The translations under genes and the position numbers were made by a program. A model generated the notes under the pieces. The model made no database searches and was not told the DNA's origin. It saw nothing but the letters and a program-made list of their open reading frames with translations. A stretch of 64,000 nt of DNA from Diploptera punctata (Eukaryota > Arthropoda > Insecta > Blattodea > Blaberidae). This document shows, one piece after another, positions 1-9,594 of this stretch. Location of the stretch: assembly GCA_030220185.1 (NCBI GenBank), contig JASPKZ010005709.1, positions 174,501 through 238,500 on the forward strand, read 5' to 3'. Numbering within the stretch: the stretch's first letter is position 1; every line of letters begins with the position of its first letter.

Positions 1-20
1 TCCTTAATCGATCCATAAAC

Positions 21-360
21 CCGTGAATGGAGAAGGCTACATAACAATGAACTACATGGTCTTTACAGGAAGTCAGATATAATAAGAACAGTTAAGTCTG
101 GTAGACTGCGATGGGCAGGACATGTTGCACGTATGGGGAATGAAAGACTTGCATATAAGCTTCTTGTAGGAAAACCAGAGGGAAAACGCTCAGTTGATAG
201 ACCAAGAATGAGGTGGGAGAATAACATTAACTATGATTTGAGGAAAGTAGATTATACAGGGAATAATTGGAAAGCATTAGCTCGGGATAGGGATGTATGG
301 AGAGCTTATGTCCGCGCAGCCATGAACCTACGGGTTCGATAGCGCCAGTGAGTAAGTAAG
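21..360 (+). pseudogene. RTE-A non-LTR retrotransposon, 3' terminal fragment
   Basis: The 5'-truncated tail of the dominant LINE of the window. The frame at 133-342 encodes the C-terminal domain after the reverse transcriptase, with the conserved block KPEGKRSVDRPRMRWENNIN and the ending AAMNLRVR. It stops at 342 and runs into the family's GTAA repeat tail (about 349-360). The same domain recurs about 20 times in the window, and the fullest copy at 46990-50825 shows that it follows an RT. There is no promoter or endonuclease, so it is a dead fragment. Confidence 0.9.
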
Positions 361-377
361 TATATTTTTTTCTAAGG

Positions 378-693
378 TGTTTATAATCTACTTCCCTCAA
401 ATCTCGGTTAATGTTTTTCTCCCACCTCAATATTGGCTTGCTTACTGGGTGCTTTACCTCTGGTTTTCCTTCAAAGGGTTTCCATGACACTCTTTCATTT
501 CACATTCGTGCCAAATGTCCCGCCCATCGTAGTTTACGATACTAAACTGTTCTTATTAAATCTGGTTTCCCATAAAGATCATGTAGCTCACTGTTAAGCA
601 GTCTTCTCCATTCGCCTGTCTGTTCTTCTCTCTTTGCTCTAAAAAAATCCTAAGAACTTTATTCTCTAATCGTTGTAATCTTTCTGCCTCCCT
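378..693 (-). pseudogene. RTE-A 3' fragment, tail-to-tail with the preceding copy
   Basis: Minus-strand copy of the RTE-A C-terminal region; read on the minus strand it gives degenerate versions of GKPEG, RWEKNIN and DLREVDY. It faces the copy at 21-360, so the two form an imperfect inverted pair. At 694-697 it is cut by a TTAA-flanked transposon fragment. Confidence 0.85.
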
Positions 694-697
694 TTAA

Positions 698-830
698 GGG
701 ATGTGATGGGTGAAAAATTGACCATTTGAGATAAAAATTGGCATTATTGGTTTTGTGTACTAAAAAATAGCCTGTACTCTAATGTATAGGTTGCCAAAGT
801 TTCAGAGGCCTATGTCCCTAAAGTGCTGAT
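698..830. mobile_element. TTAA-flanked DNA transposon, one terminal fragment
   Basis: Begins directly after TTAA (694-697) with GGGATGTGATGGGTGAAAAA and matches the left end of the complete element at 13419-14115 over about 130 bp, including the block GCCTGTACTCTAATGTATA. The right end is missing. The break in the host RTE-A is at the same internal TTAA as in the 13 kb copy. Confidence 0.75.
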
Positions 831-867
831 TAGGCCTGTATGTTACATTTTGTACTTAAACTGGAGA

Positions 868-1266
868 AAATATTACGAGTATTTGCTAATGGAGTTCTTA
901 AGAAAATGTTAGAACCAAAGAGAGATGAACAGAGAGGTGAATGGAGAAGACTACATAACAGTGAACTACACGATCTTTATAGGAAACCAGATATAATAAG
1001 AACACTTAAGTCTCGTAGACTCCGATCGGCAGGACATGTGGCACGAATGGGGAATGAAAGAGAATCATTGTAAACTTCTTATAAGGAAACAGGAGGGAAC
1101 ATGTCTAGTTAGTAAACCAAGAATGAGGTGGGAGAATAACATTAACCATGATTTGAGGAAAGTAGATTATACAGGGATGATTGGAAAACTTTTGCTCAGG
1201 ATTAGGGATGTATGGAGAGCTTATGTCCGCGCTGCTATGAACCTACGTGTCCGATAGTGCCAGCGA

Positions 1267-1268
<2 letters not shown>
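868..1268 (+). pseudogene. RTE-A 3' fragment with frameshifts
   Basis: Plus-strand copy starting in the segment before the RWAGHVARMGNER-type motif. Frames at 840-1073 and 1036-1257 together carry the domain but are out of register, so it is broken. The usual GTAA tail is absent: 'GCCAGCGAG' runs straight into an ATT microsatellite. Confidence 0.85.
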
Positions 1269-1325
<57 letters not shown>

Positions 1326-1328
1326 CAT
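1268..1328. repeat. (TTA)n microsatellite
   Basis: About 20 TTA units with one interruption, sitting exactly between the end of an RTE-A copy and the start of a LINE-C fragment; probably the expanded tail of the former. Confidence 0.95.
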
Positions 1329-1332
1329 TATT

Positions 1333-1650
1333 GCTCAGGAATAACAGCAAATGAGATGCGATTTATGCGCCGTACAGCAGGCTACACAAAGTGGGACCAA
1401 AAAAGAAATGAGGAAATTATGGAAGAGTTGGATGTAGAACCCATTCTTCATCACATACAAAACTACCAGAACAACTGGAAAGCCCATCTTCAACGAATGC
1501 CGTCTCATAGAATTCCAAAAGCCATACTTCGCTACTCCCCCAAGGCAAAAGATCGCTTACGTCCAAAAAAGCGCTGGATGGAAAATTCCTCTTTTGAGAC
1601 CGTAACAGGCCACACGGCCTAATACTTGCATGGATGATGATGATGATGAT
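1333..1650 (+). pseudogene. LINE-C, C-terminal fragment with GAT tail
   Basis: The frame to 1622 holds a LINE C-terminal domain of a different family from RTE-A: MRFMRRTAGYTKWDQKRNEE, then NNWKAHLQRMPSHRIPKA and a degenerate RPKKRW block. It ends with 'GAGACCGTAACAGGCCACA' and a (GAT)n tail at about 1632. LINEs B1, D, E, F, G and I share the pattern TAGYT...KR...NW...H..RM...RIPK...GRP. It is 5'-truncated before the RT. Confidence 0.75.
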
Positions 1651-1926
1651 GATTATTATTATTATTATTATTATTATTATCATTATAATTGTCATCATTA
1701 TCATTATTATCATTATAATTGTCATCATTATCATTATTATCATTATAATTGTCATCATTATCATTATTATCATTATAATTGTCATCATTATCATTATCAT
1801 CATTATCATTATTATCATTATCATTATTATCATTTACATTATTATGATTATTATGATTATTATTATGATTATTATTATGATTATGATTATGATTATGATT
1901 ATGATTATGATTATTATTATTATTTA

Positions 1927-1975
<49 letters not shown>

Positions 1976-2233
1976 TATTATTATTATTATTGGCGGGAGA
2001 CCGTAACGGGCCACTGGGCCTAATACTTGAAATGCAGATGATGATGATGATGATGATGATGATTATTATTACCTATATTATTATTATTAATAATATGATT
2101 ATTATTATTTTTATTACTATTATTATTATTATTATCATAATTATTATTATTATTATTATTATTATCATAATAATTATTATTTTATTATTATTATATCATA
2201 ATTATTATTATTATTATTATTATTATTATCATA

Positions 2234-2279
<46 letters not shown>

Positions 2280-2290
2280 TATTATTATTA

Positions 2291-2346
<56 letters not shown>
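1629..2346. repeat. Compound ATT/GAT/CAT microsatellite, about 0.7 kb
   Basis: Nearly pure trinucleotide-phase DNA: GAT units, then CATTATAATTGT blocks with a 48-bp period (four copies, about 1675-1795), CATTAT, GATTAT and long ATT runs. Around 1991-2060 it is interrupted by about 45 bp of a second LINE-C 3' end ('GGCGGGAGACCGTAACGGG') with its own GAT tail, so two LINE tails seeded one long expansion. Long open frames of D/Y/H, I/M or N here are repeat translations, not genes. Confidence 0.95.
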
Positions 2347-2348
<2 letters not shown>

Positions 2349-2905
2349 GATATTATTATTTAAAATCTTTACATGGATTGCATGCTCCAAAAATGAACCT
2401 AACCTCAAATTTGAAATATGAGTTAATGCTATATTATTGTTCAACTGTAGCCCCAAGTTCTGAAAAAAAGATCCAACACACCACACTCGCATTCTTATGC
2501 CATCTATGAACCAACTAAGAAAACACTGACAGAATATGCAACATTTCTCTTTTCGCAGAATGAAGCAAATAAAAATGTTTAAAATCCCAAAATTAAACAT
2601 TTTTTTTTAATTACCATCTCGTAAAACAGAGGCTCATTGACATTCTGTTACTTGGAGTAATAAGTGAATATTTATTTATATTTGTAAATAACTTTAATTG
2701 CATTTTTCTCAGATCAGTTATCTTGTGGCTTGGTTCCATTTTGCAGACTGAGGACCACTTATCAGTTCCTGAACATGATAGTCATAGAAAACAAACCTAA
2801 CGTAATAAATATGAAATTATTGTATTGTCACGGGTCCTTTACAAGTATACAAAATGTCAAGTCGATCCAATTATTTTAAGTGGGTGAAAAAAAGCAATGA
2901 AAGAT
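2347..2905. other. No recognisable feature
   Basis: AT-rich DNA without a recognised gene or repeat. A short minus-strand frame at 2274-2600 runs into the microsatellite and has no family features. Confidence 0.5.
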
Positions 2906-2913
2906 TCAGTTAC

Positions 2914-2914
<1 letters not shown>

Positions 2915-2992
<78 letters not shown>
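2915..2992. repeat. (GATA)n microsatellite
   Basis: About 19 uninterrupted GATA units, just before a SINE-1 copy. Confidence 0.97.
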
Positions 2993-3020
2993 CAGGTCAA
3001 GCTAATATAAAGCGTGTAAA

Positions 3021-3540
3021 AAGTAAAGTGATCCCACGACAAGCCTCAGGAGTCCCTTGGGGTAGTAGGAGGTTAAGGCTCCCACTTTTCCAGACATCGG
3101 TTCTTAATGCCAGACGGGTTGTCAGCCCTGCGTGACGGCCGCCTTTACCCCCAGAACAAGTGTCTGGTACTCATTTCCGTTAGAGGCTGAGTCGACTCCA
3201 GGACCATAGTACCGCCAGAGGGTTTGGGTCAGTTTAAAAATCCTGACCCCAACGGGGCTCGAACCCTCGACCTTCCGGCTTGTAGCGCAGTGCCTTAACC
3301 CTTAAATTGGCAAAACACAAATTTCTTCTGTTAGTTATTTGAACGTGGCGGACCGCAGTGAAAACGGAATCTTGTATAACTGTTATTATTAGGTATATTG
3401 AATAATTAGACACACATTTAAGTGGCTCCTTTTTGTTCGTTTTCTTCTGATTTATTTAAAATATTAAATTAACTAAACCAACTGATGTATCTAAAAGGAT
3501 ACATTACGAATTTAAGGGTTAACCACTACGCCCCCAAAAC
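3021..3540 (-). mobile_element. SINE-1 (tRNA-derived), interrupted by a TTAA MITE
   Basis: Minus-strand copy of a roughly 280-bp SINE. Its head on the minus strand carries an A box (GTAGTGGTTAAGGCACTGCG-like) and a B box (GGTTCGAGCCCC), followed by the family body and the ending 'GTGGGATCACTTTAC'. The A box is split at its own TTAA by the element at 3299-3518. Related copies lie at 3557-4197, 5685-6378, 19542-19820 and 20281-20556. Confidence 0.85.
3299..3518. mobile_element. 220-bp TTAA-flanked MITE (piggyBac-like)
   Basis: Flanked by TTAA on both sides (3295-3298 and 3519-3522), with perfect 10-bp terminal inverted repeats CCCTTAAATT / AATTTAAGGG. Removing it restores a continuous SINE-1 A box. 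TTAA duplication with CCC-start termini is typical of piggyBac-type elements. It has no coding capacity, so it would have needed a transposase supplied elsewhere. Confidence 0.85.
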
Positions 3541-3556
3541 AAACCGAACATGTTTT

Positions 3557-4197
3557 AAAGGTAAAGCGATCCCACTACAGGCCTTGTGGGGCCCTTAGGA
3601 TAGTAGAAGGTTAAGGCTCCCACTTTTCCAGACATCGGTTCTTGATGCCAGCCGGGTTGTCAGCCGTGACGGCCGTCTTTACCCCGGAATAAGTGTTTGG
3701 TACTCATTTCTGTTCGCCGTAGCCGAGCGGTTAAGGCAAGAAGCTTTGGCGCAGAGCTACGGGACTTCCGCTGGTTCGAGTCCCCATGGGGGAGGACATT
3801 TTCTCATGAAATGTTGGCCAGTATGGAACCGGTGCCCACGCCGCATCGTAACGCATTTGGGTACAAATAAGTAACGACTCCAGGTTGAGAAGACCAGCTA
3901 TAAGGGCTGGGGACCCGACATGCTACCCACATGTCACCCCTACACTGGTTCGATGATCGTCTACCTCTGTGATTAACACATTTGGATCTGAGGCCAGCAG
4001 CCGGATGGTAGTTCAAGGGCCTTCTAGGCCTATCGCGCTTGGAGTTTTTACTCATTTCCTTTAGGGGCTGAATCGACCCCCGGTTCCATGGTGCCGCCAG
4101 AAGGAATGGGTCAATTTAAAAATCCTGACCCATCGGAACTCGAACCCTCGACCTTCCAGCTCGTAGCGTATTGTCTTAACCAACTATGCTACGGCGA
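3557..4197 (-). mobile_element. SINE-1 interrupted by SINE-Leu
   Basis: Minus-strand SINE-1 split into 3557-3710 and 4049-4197 by a complete SINE-Leu. The two halves join through the duplicated decamer TACTCATTTC. Its tRNA-like head at 4140-4190 carries the B box (complement of CTCGAACCCTCGACC). Confidence 0.85.
3711..4048 (+). mobile_element. SINE-Leu, complete, inside SINE-1
   Basis: About 338 bp with a tRNA-derived head: A box GCCGTAGCCGAGCGGTTAAG and B box GGTTCGAGTCCCC. The A-box style is that of class II tRNAs (Leu/Ser). The TSD TACTCATTTC lies at 3701-3710 and 4049-4058. The body is shared with 16416-16760, 20107-20720 and 31932-32263. A 3-exon-like frame on the minus strand (3804-4055) is an artefact of this repeat. 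Confidence 0.9.
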
Positions 4198-4831
4198 GAC
4201 ATTGTTAAATAACGTAATAAAACACTACAAATGTTGTATTTTTAAAAAAGACAAAGAAGCAAGAATGAAGGCAATGGTAGGAGAGAATTTAGAGTTTTAC
4301 GATCAGGCAATGTATCAAGGGGGGTAGATTTACATTACAATATATTTATGTTAGTGTCGCATTCACTAACAGATGGCACTACCATTCATCTGCGGTCAAC
4401 GATTCCTTGTACACGTGGCCATTGTTGCGGTCACGTGGCCTATGTAATGTAGAGACTTAAATCAGGGGTTCGATGCTCGACTGGCAGGGTAAGACGGATG
4501 GGAGCGGCCAAGAATCTTCATTCATTAACACTTCCTGTTTACTTAGAACTCAAGTGGCTGCAGAAATATGCTATTTCATCCCTTGAGAAGGGGGACGGAA
4601 CTAGACAGCTCGTTAACACAGCGGGGATTGTTGGCTCGTTTTACAGAAATTATTGAAAACGTCAGTCAGTCAGCACTAACAAAATATGGCAATTGTAATT
4701 TATAATTTTTAGACAAGTTTTGAGAGGCGTTACCAGATTTTTTCTTAAGTAGAGGGACGAGAACAAAATCGACATTCTTCAAAATTCAACGGTTCTTAAC
4801 CTCATATAGGCCTAGTAAAAGTAACTTGTTG
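4198..4831. other. No recognisable feature
   Basis: Moderately GC-balanced stretch with no long frame; one isolated B-box-like string near 4468 has no partner A box. Nothing is assigned. Confidence 0.4.
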
Positions 4832-5165
4832 CTACTATCGAACCTGAAAGTTCATGACCGTGCACACATAAGCTCTCCATGCATCCGTATCCTGAGACAA
4901 TGTTTATCAAACAACAACATAATTTAACTTCCTCAAATTATTATTTCACCTCATTCTTGTCCTACCTAATGAGTGCTTCTCCTCTGACTTTCTTACAAGA
5001 AATATGTAAGAGTCTTCTTTAATCCCCATTCGTGTCACATGCCCTGTCCATAGCATAAATCATATTTAAACACTTCTCAGGTCATACATGGACACATATT
5101 TTGTTATTTTTTAGGTCATAGAAATCCGGTCTTTAGTAATTTACTGTTATGCATGGTTTGTTTTC
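4832..5165 (-). pseudogene. RTE-A 3' fragment, strongly decayed
   Basis: Complement matches the RTE-A C-terminal region ('CTATCGAACCTGAAAGTTCATG' is the end of the family, followed by the WRAY, NDW and RPRMRWE equivalents) but with many indels. One of the oldest copies. Confidence 0.75.
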
Positions 5166-5231
5166 ATTGCAGTCTAACACATTTAAATAAGCTGGTATAA
5201 AAATTTGAATTTATCCATTTAATCGTTAATA

Positions 5232-5610
5232 ATCGGTGGTCTAAAAGCTATGTTCATTGCCTCTAGTCCCGAGGGTCGCATGTTCAAATCTGGCCAGGAT
5301 GACTACAGATTTTTGGGATGGAAACATTGAAGGGACAAGTTCTCTGGGAAGGACTTTAAACGTGGGTCACGCGTCTGTAGACTTGTAGGCTCGTAAAAGA
5401 ACCTTAAGCCTGAAAAGAGAATCCTATAAGAACATTTACCGACCATCATCATCCACGTAAAACCTTAGTTGCCTACTAGATGTCTCATTGGGTCGGTATG
5501 TTAACCACATGTCATTTATGACACCTGTAGGGAAATAAGCGTAACTAAATACGTTTGGTTAAGAAACTTCTTACTAGGGAACCACCAGTGACCTCGCAAT
5601 GGACTGAAAG
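5232..5610 (+). mobile_element. SINE-3, diverged copy
   Basis: Degenerate tRNA-like head ('TGGTCTAAAAGCTATGTTCA', B-box remnant CATGTTCAAATCT), then the body of the family seen at 21156-21500 and, reversed, at 34780-35545: GACTTTAAACGTGG, CTTGTAGGCTCGTAAAAGAA and the GGTTAAGAAACTTC end. Confidence 0.7.
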
Positions 5611-5684
5611 GGTATCATTCAAAACATCAATAATGTGTTAATAAAAGAAAGGCATATTCCATATATCAGCAAAATGAGGGGACG

Positions 5685-6378
5685 CGCCGTAGCGTAGTGG
5701 TTAAGGCACTGCGCTACAAGCCCAAAGGTCGAGGGTTCTAGTCCCGTGGGGGTCAGGATTTTTGAAATGACCCAAACCTTCTGGCGGATACATAATAAAT
5801 TTAACCGATATCAAATGATGTGTGGCACCATAAGAAGAAACCTCCGACAGACTCGAAGAGAAACTCAGTTCAGGTTTTATAAAATTATGGCTGCTCCTGT
5901 TCTTTTATATGGATCTGAATCTTGGGTACTTACAAAAAACATATCTCACACATTCAAGCCACTGAAATGAAATTTTTAAGATCCGTAAGAGGATGTACAC
6001 GCATGGATAGAATACACAATGAATCAATAAGAAATGAACTGGAGATATTTCAATAGTTGATAAACTAGAAGAACACAAATGCCAATGGAAAGAACATTTA
6101 GACAGAATGGACAATACAAGATTACCCAAAAAGATCAACACCTACAAACCACATGGAAAAAAGATCTTTGGGACGGCCAAGGAAACGATGGACTTACCGG
6201 AACAGGTCGCATTGACCTAATTCTGGAAAGGAAGAACAAGAAGACCTTCTGGCGGCACTATGATCCTGGGGTCGACTCAGCCTCTAACGAAAATGAGTAC
6301 CAGACGCTTGTTCTGGGGGTAAATTCGGCCGTCACGCAGGGCTGACAAACCGGCTGACATCGAGTGTCGATTGTCAGG
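5685..6378 (+). mobile_element. SINE-1 interrupted by LINE-D
   Basis: Plus-strand SINE-1 with a well preserved head: A box GCGTAGTGGTTAAGGCACTG, B box GAGGGTTCTAGTCCC. It is split into 5685-5787 and 6244-6378 by a LINE-D insertion; the 12-bp TSD ACCTTCTGGCGG lies at 5776-5787 and 6244-6255. Its 3' end merges into a second LINE-D-like fragment. Confidence 0.88.
5788..6243 (+). pseudogene. LINE-D, 5'-truncated insertion in a SINE
   Basis: A 456-bp insertion with a 12-bp TSD. One frame reads MCGTIRRNLRQTRRETQFRF and LYGSESWVLTKN, the segment just after the RT in this LINE group; a frameshift near 5965 moves the following EMKFLRS block, and further breaks follow. The 3' end is an AAG/GAA-rich tail. 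TSD plus 5' truncation are the usual marks of target-primed reverse transcription. Confidence 0.85.
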
Positions 6379-6625
6379 TTACTCAAGAACAGACCATAAA
6401 AGACATTCTGAGATTCTCAAAGAATTACAAACAAAATTAATCATGGAATATGTACAAAAATACAGAAACTGGAAATCTCACTAAGAAGAATGAGTCAAAC
6501 AAGAATACCACGTCAAATCTTAAATTACCAGCCAACAGGCAAGAGATCCTTGGGCAGACCCTAAAACGTTGGATTGAGACCGTAACAGATCCCTAGGTCT
6601 CCTTTCATATGATATATGAAAGGAG
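6378..6625 (+). pseudogene. LINE-D-like C-terminal fragment
   Basis: Broken frames give GYSRTDHKRHSEILKELQTK, then RMSQTRIPRQILNYQPTGKR, the same C-terminal layout as LINE-C and LINE-B1. The 3' end is 'GAGACCGTAACAGATCC' followed by a short perfect hairpin, CCTTTCATATGATATATGAAAGG split over 6601-6623. Confidence 0.7.
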
Positions 6626-7096
6626 AAAAAATAATAAGAATTTTCAAAATTGCTTCTTTTGGAAGAAGAGTAAAGCCATGTTCCTTTCTTTTTTTTTTTC
6701 TGACTGAAAATGTTTAGAGATTTTGTTTTGAGAAAATCAAAAACATAGAAGTTTGTCTGTCGTCATGGAAGTTTGACTGATGGACGTAAATAAAAATGGA
6801 TTAAATATGTCAGGATTTAGTTGAATTTTCGTCCGTCAGATGGAGTTGGCTGCGCCACCATTACCTGAATTGAAAGAAAATGCAATCAAGTAAATGGCTG
6901 TCATTGTTTTGTTGACTTACGCATACTGCAGAATACCAACAGCTTTCGTCATCCGAAAAGAAACGAATCGACCCGAGTATTTTACAATTTGATCAAACAT
7001 AATCGAAGACTATTGAAGTTCAGATGGAAAACGAATTATTTTAATCAGAAAACCTGAAATTTACGCATTAAAAAAAGGTTAAGAAATGCAAGTAAA
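6626..7096. other. No recognisable feature
   Basis: AT-rich, no long frame, no repeat recognised apart from a short poly-T run near 6690. Confidence 0.4.
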
Positions 7097-7403
7097 ACTC
7101 TTCTTCTTCTTCTTCTTCTTCTTCTTCTTCTTCTTCTTCTTCTTCTTCTTCTTCTTGCAGGGATTAAACCATTTTTGGTTCGTTCCGGCTCCAAGTATTA
7201 TAGCTGCTGTGTCCATTTCTTTCGTGGTCGTCCCCGATCTCTTTTTCCTCCTCTTGGTTGATAGCTCAGACGTTTCCTAGACAATCTGTTGGTATCCATT
7301 CTGCTGACATCTTCATACCATTTTCTCCTAACTCTTCTGTTTTTATTATTGATTTCGTACATCTCAATGATGGATAAATCATATTTGAAGAGAAAAATTA
7401 TAC

Positions 7404-7476
7404 GCTCAGACCGGGACTTGAACACGGGACCCTTGGTTCTCTAGACCAAGTGCTCTACCAACTGAGCTACCTGAGC
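7404..7476 (-). repeat. tRNA-like module 1
   Basis: 73 nt, folds as a cloverleaf except for a 6-bp anticodon stem with a 7-nt loop CTAGAGA (anticodon position AGA) and a 4-nt variable loop. The T stem has one mismatch (CCGTG). A serine tRNA would need a long variable arm, so this is a tRNA-derived repeat rather than a tRNA gene. Confidence 0.7.
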
Positions 7477-7696
7477 AAGTACCGATCTAAACGCAAATCC
7501 TTCTCTATATACATTCTAATTCCCATCCACCAAATGCTGTGAAGCCATGCTTCTATCTTGCAAATGGCGGCTCCTTTATTAAGAAGACATATTAGGGAAT
7601 TATACATTACAGCCAGTACGGCTTTTTCCAAGTTTTTATTATTGATTTCGTACATCTCAATGATGGATAAATCATATTTGAAGAGAACAATTATAC

Positions 7697-7769
7697 GCTC
7701 AAACCGGGACTTGAACCCGGGACCCTTGGTTCTCTAGACCAAGTGCTCTACCAACTGAGCTACCTGAGC
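7697..7769 (-). repeat. tRNA-like module 2
   Basis: 73 nt, same fold as module 1 with a perfect T stem; one acceptor pair differs (TTTGAGC end). A box TAGCTCAGTTGG and B box GGGTTCAAGTCCC are intact, so pol III initiation is conceivable. Confidence 0.7.
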
Positions 7770-7800
7770 AAGTACCGGATTTGCGTTTAGATCGGTACTT

Positions 7801-7873
7801 GCTCAGGTAGCTCAGTTGGTAGAGCACTTGGTCTAGAGAACCAAGGGTCCCGGGTTCAAGTCCCGGTCTGAGC
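7801..7873 (+). repeat. tRNA-like module 3, inverted and best preserved
   Basis: 73 nt: acceptor GCTCAGG pairs with TCTGAGC (one G-U pair), D stem GCTC/GAGC, 6-bp anticodon stem CTTGGT/ACCAAG, T stem CCGGG/CCCGG. Same unusual anticodon arm as its neighbours. No encoded CCA; the flank continues into the repeat body. Confidence 0.7.
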
Positions 7874-8249
7874 GTATAATTTTTCTCTTCAAATATGATT
7901 TATCTTCTGTTTTATCTGTCAAACTGAACATTTGTAGTTCTTTACGGATATCTTCGCTCCGTTTTTTATCCATTAGAGTATATCCTGACACAAATCGTAA
8001 ATATTTCATTTCTGCGGCTTCTATTCATTTAATTGACTGTATATTCAGAGTCCATATTTCTGAGCCAATACTTTATAAAATTTTAAATGTGTTTCTTTTC
8101 TTACTTTCTTTCCCAGTGTTCTTTTAAGGGTGCCACCTAAATATTGAAATATTTGTAATGTATTAGTTATGTCTTTTTATCTTTACAACCTAAAGGTGCA
8201 CCTACGTAAATGAAATATTTTACTAATTCTAGCGTTTTGTCATTTAGTA

Positions 8250-8625
8250 CTAAAGTTCTTAGGAAAATTTTTGGACCAAAGAGAGATGAACAGACAGGTG
8301 AATGGAGAAGACTACATAACAATGAACTACATGGTCTTTATAGGAAGCCAGATATAATAAGAACAGTTAAGTCTCGTAGACTGCGATGGGCAGGACATGT
8401 TGCACGTATGGGGAATGAAAGACGTGCATGGAAACTTCTTGTAGGAAAGCCAGAAGGAAAACGCCCAGTTGGTAGACCAAGAATGAGGTGGGAGAATAAC
8501 ATTAACTATGATTTGAGGGAAGTAGATTATACAGGAAATGATTGGAAAGCATTGGCTCAGGATAGGGATGTATGGAGAGCTCATGTCCGCGCGGCCATGA
8601 ACCTACGGGTTCGATAGTGCCAGTG

Positions 8626-8650
<25 letters not shown>
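8250..8650 (+). pseudogene. RTE-A 3' fragment, recent insertion in LINE-I
   Basis: The frame at 8210-8617 reads VLRKIFGPKRDEQTGEWRRL, RWAGHVARMGNERRAWKLLV and the complete C-terminus ending NLRVR, without stops. The GTAA tail has about seven units. AGTACTA occurs on both sides as a probable TSD. Close identity to the copies at 51352 and 55042 marks it as young. Confidence 0.9.
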
Positions 8651-8657
<7 letters not shown>

Positions 8658-8769
8658 CTATTTTTATTATTTCCACTTCTTTGCCAAACTGGGTGATTAC
8701 TTTGGTTCTTGCTGAAGACATTTCTAGACTGTAATATTGTGCAATATTGTTTAATTTAAAAACCAGCTC

Positions 8770-8826
8770 AAATCCTGTAGCTCTGCGCCAAAGCTTCTTG
8801 CCTTAACCACTCAGCTATGGCGAACA
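8770..8826 (-). mobile_element. SINE-Leu head fragment
   Basis: Complement of the SINE-Leu 5' head only (GCCATAGCTGAGTGGTTAAG, then GGCAAGAAGCTTTGGCGCAG). Body absent. Confidence 0.75.
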
Positions 8827-9225
8827 TTGGCCTTTCAAGAAATATAAAAATTGCTTAACGGAGGAATTGAGTAAACTAAGCTAATTCCACAGCAAGTCGA
8901 ATTTATGATCCCATTCCCCCCCCCCCAAGTGCTTCCTTTCCACTTTCTAAATCTAAATCACACCCGTACGTGGCGAAAAAAAAATTGTTGACAGAGTTGC
9001 CGTCTTTCCCAATATACAAACATATACTGTCAAGAACTTAGGAAATATAATTAAAATGGAAACCCTAACAATCTTGTAAAATTTCAGTGGCTGGCACTAA
9101 TGGGGGTTTTGCCGGCATGTCGCTATTGTTCAATGATCTCTCCATTAGGGGCGGCTTGGGTAGATACCTTATAACAGCTTGGAAGAAAAATTTTAAAACT
9201 TGTCCCAATGTATACTTAGCAGATC
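8827..9225. other. No recognisable feature
   Basis: Contains a C10 run near 8925 and an A9 run near 8980; otherwise no frame or repeat recognised. Confidence 0.4.
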
Positions 9226-9298
9226 CGGGATCGATCTACGGTCGTGACAAGTTTCCTAGGTGATGTTTCTATGGGGGTTTCCTTCACCTGTAAGATAG
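9226..9298 (+). mobile_element. SINE-2 fragment
   Basis: Short piece matching the B-box region and following block of SINE-2: GATCGATCTACGGTC, CTAGGTGATGTTTCTATGGG, CCTTCACCTGTAAG. Strongly diverged. Confidence 0.55.
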
Positions 9299-9304
9299 TA
9301 GTAA

Positions 9305-9365
9305 TAACTTTATTTTTATCTGGCAGAGTTCAGGCCTTAATGTCTTGTCTACCACTCAACCAGGT
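9305..9365 (-). mobile_element. LINE-L 3' hairpin, decayed
   Basis: Complement reads CCTGGTTGAGTGG...CTCTGCCAG, the outer arms of the hairpin found at the 3' end of LINE-L (see 17390-17838). The inner stem is decayed. Confidence 0.5.
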
Positions 9366-9594
9366 TAGGAAAAATATACAGGCCCTATATAAAAATTATT
9401 CTTACATATAAATTATAATAAAGGTAAATATGACATGGTATGCATACAATATAATTATTTACAACATATTTTGAATTAATCTAGATTTAACGAATGATAG
9501 ATAAATGAGAAGAAAGAGAAAACAGAATAAATTAATTATTTAACAATAGATAATTGTATAAGCAAATGAAGGAAATTTTGAAGAAGTGGCTTAA

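Larger units (their letters stand above)
7347..7902 (-). repeat. tRNA-like repeat array: two direct units plus an inverted end
   Basis: A 556-bp insert in LINE-I, flanked by the duplicated TCTTCTGTTTT(T)AT (7333-7346 and 7903-7915). It holds minus-strand tRNA-like modules at 7404-7476 and 7697-7769 (period 293 bp) and a plus-strand module at 7801-7873, so the last two face each other around a 31-bp centre. The outer arms beyond the modules (GTATAATTTTTCTCTTCAAA) are inverted copies of each other. The roughly 220-bp body between modules has no family I know. The flanking duplication suggests that the whole arrangement entered as one unit. Confidence 0.8.
7097..8762 (-). pseudogene. LINE-I relic in three pieces (7097-7346, 7903-8249, 8651-8762)
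   Basis: Minus-strand LINE ending in an (AGA)n tail (seen as CTT repeats at 7097-7157). The C-terminal frame reads YEDVSRMDTNRLSRKRLSYQ and GKRDRGRPRKKW, matching the plus-strand copy at 54215-55040. Two insertions split it: the tRNA-like array at 7347-7902 and an RTE-A tail at 8250-8650. The joined order agrees with the other copy, so this is one element with two later insertions. Confidence 0.85.

Noticed and set aside
1630..2421. Open frames of 130-263 codons rich in D/Y/H, I/M or N
   Set aside because: They translate a trinucleotide microsatellite in all frames of both strands; no non-repetitive domain is present.
7801..7873. Functional tRNA-Ser(AGA) gene
   Set aside because: The anticodon stem has 6 bp, the variable loop is short, and three copies sit in a mobile array; a serine tRNA needs a long variable arm.
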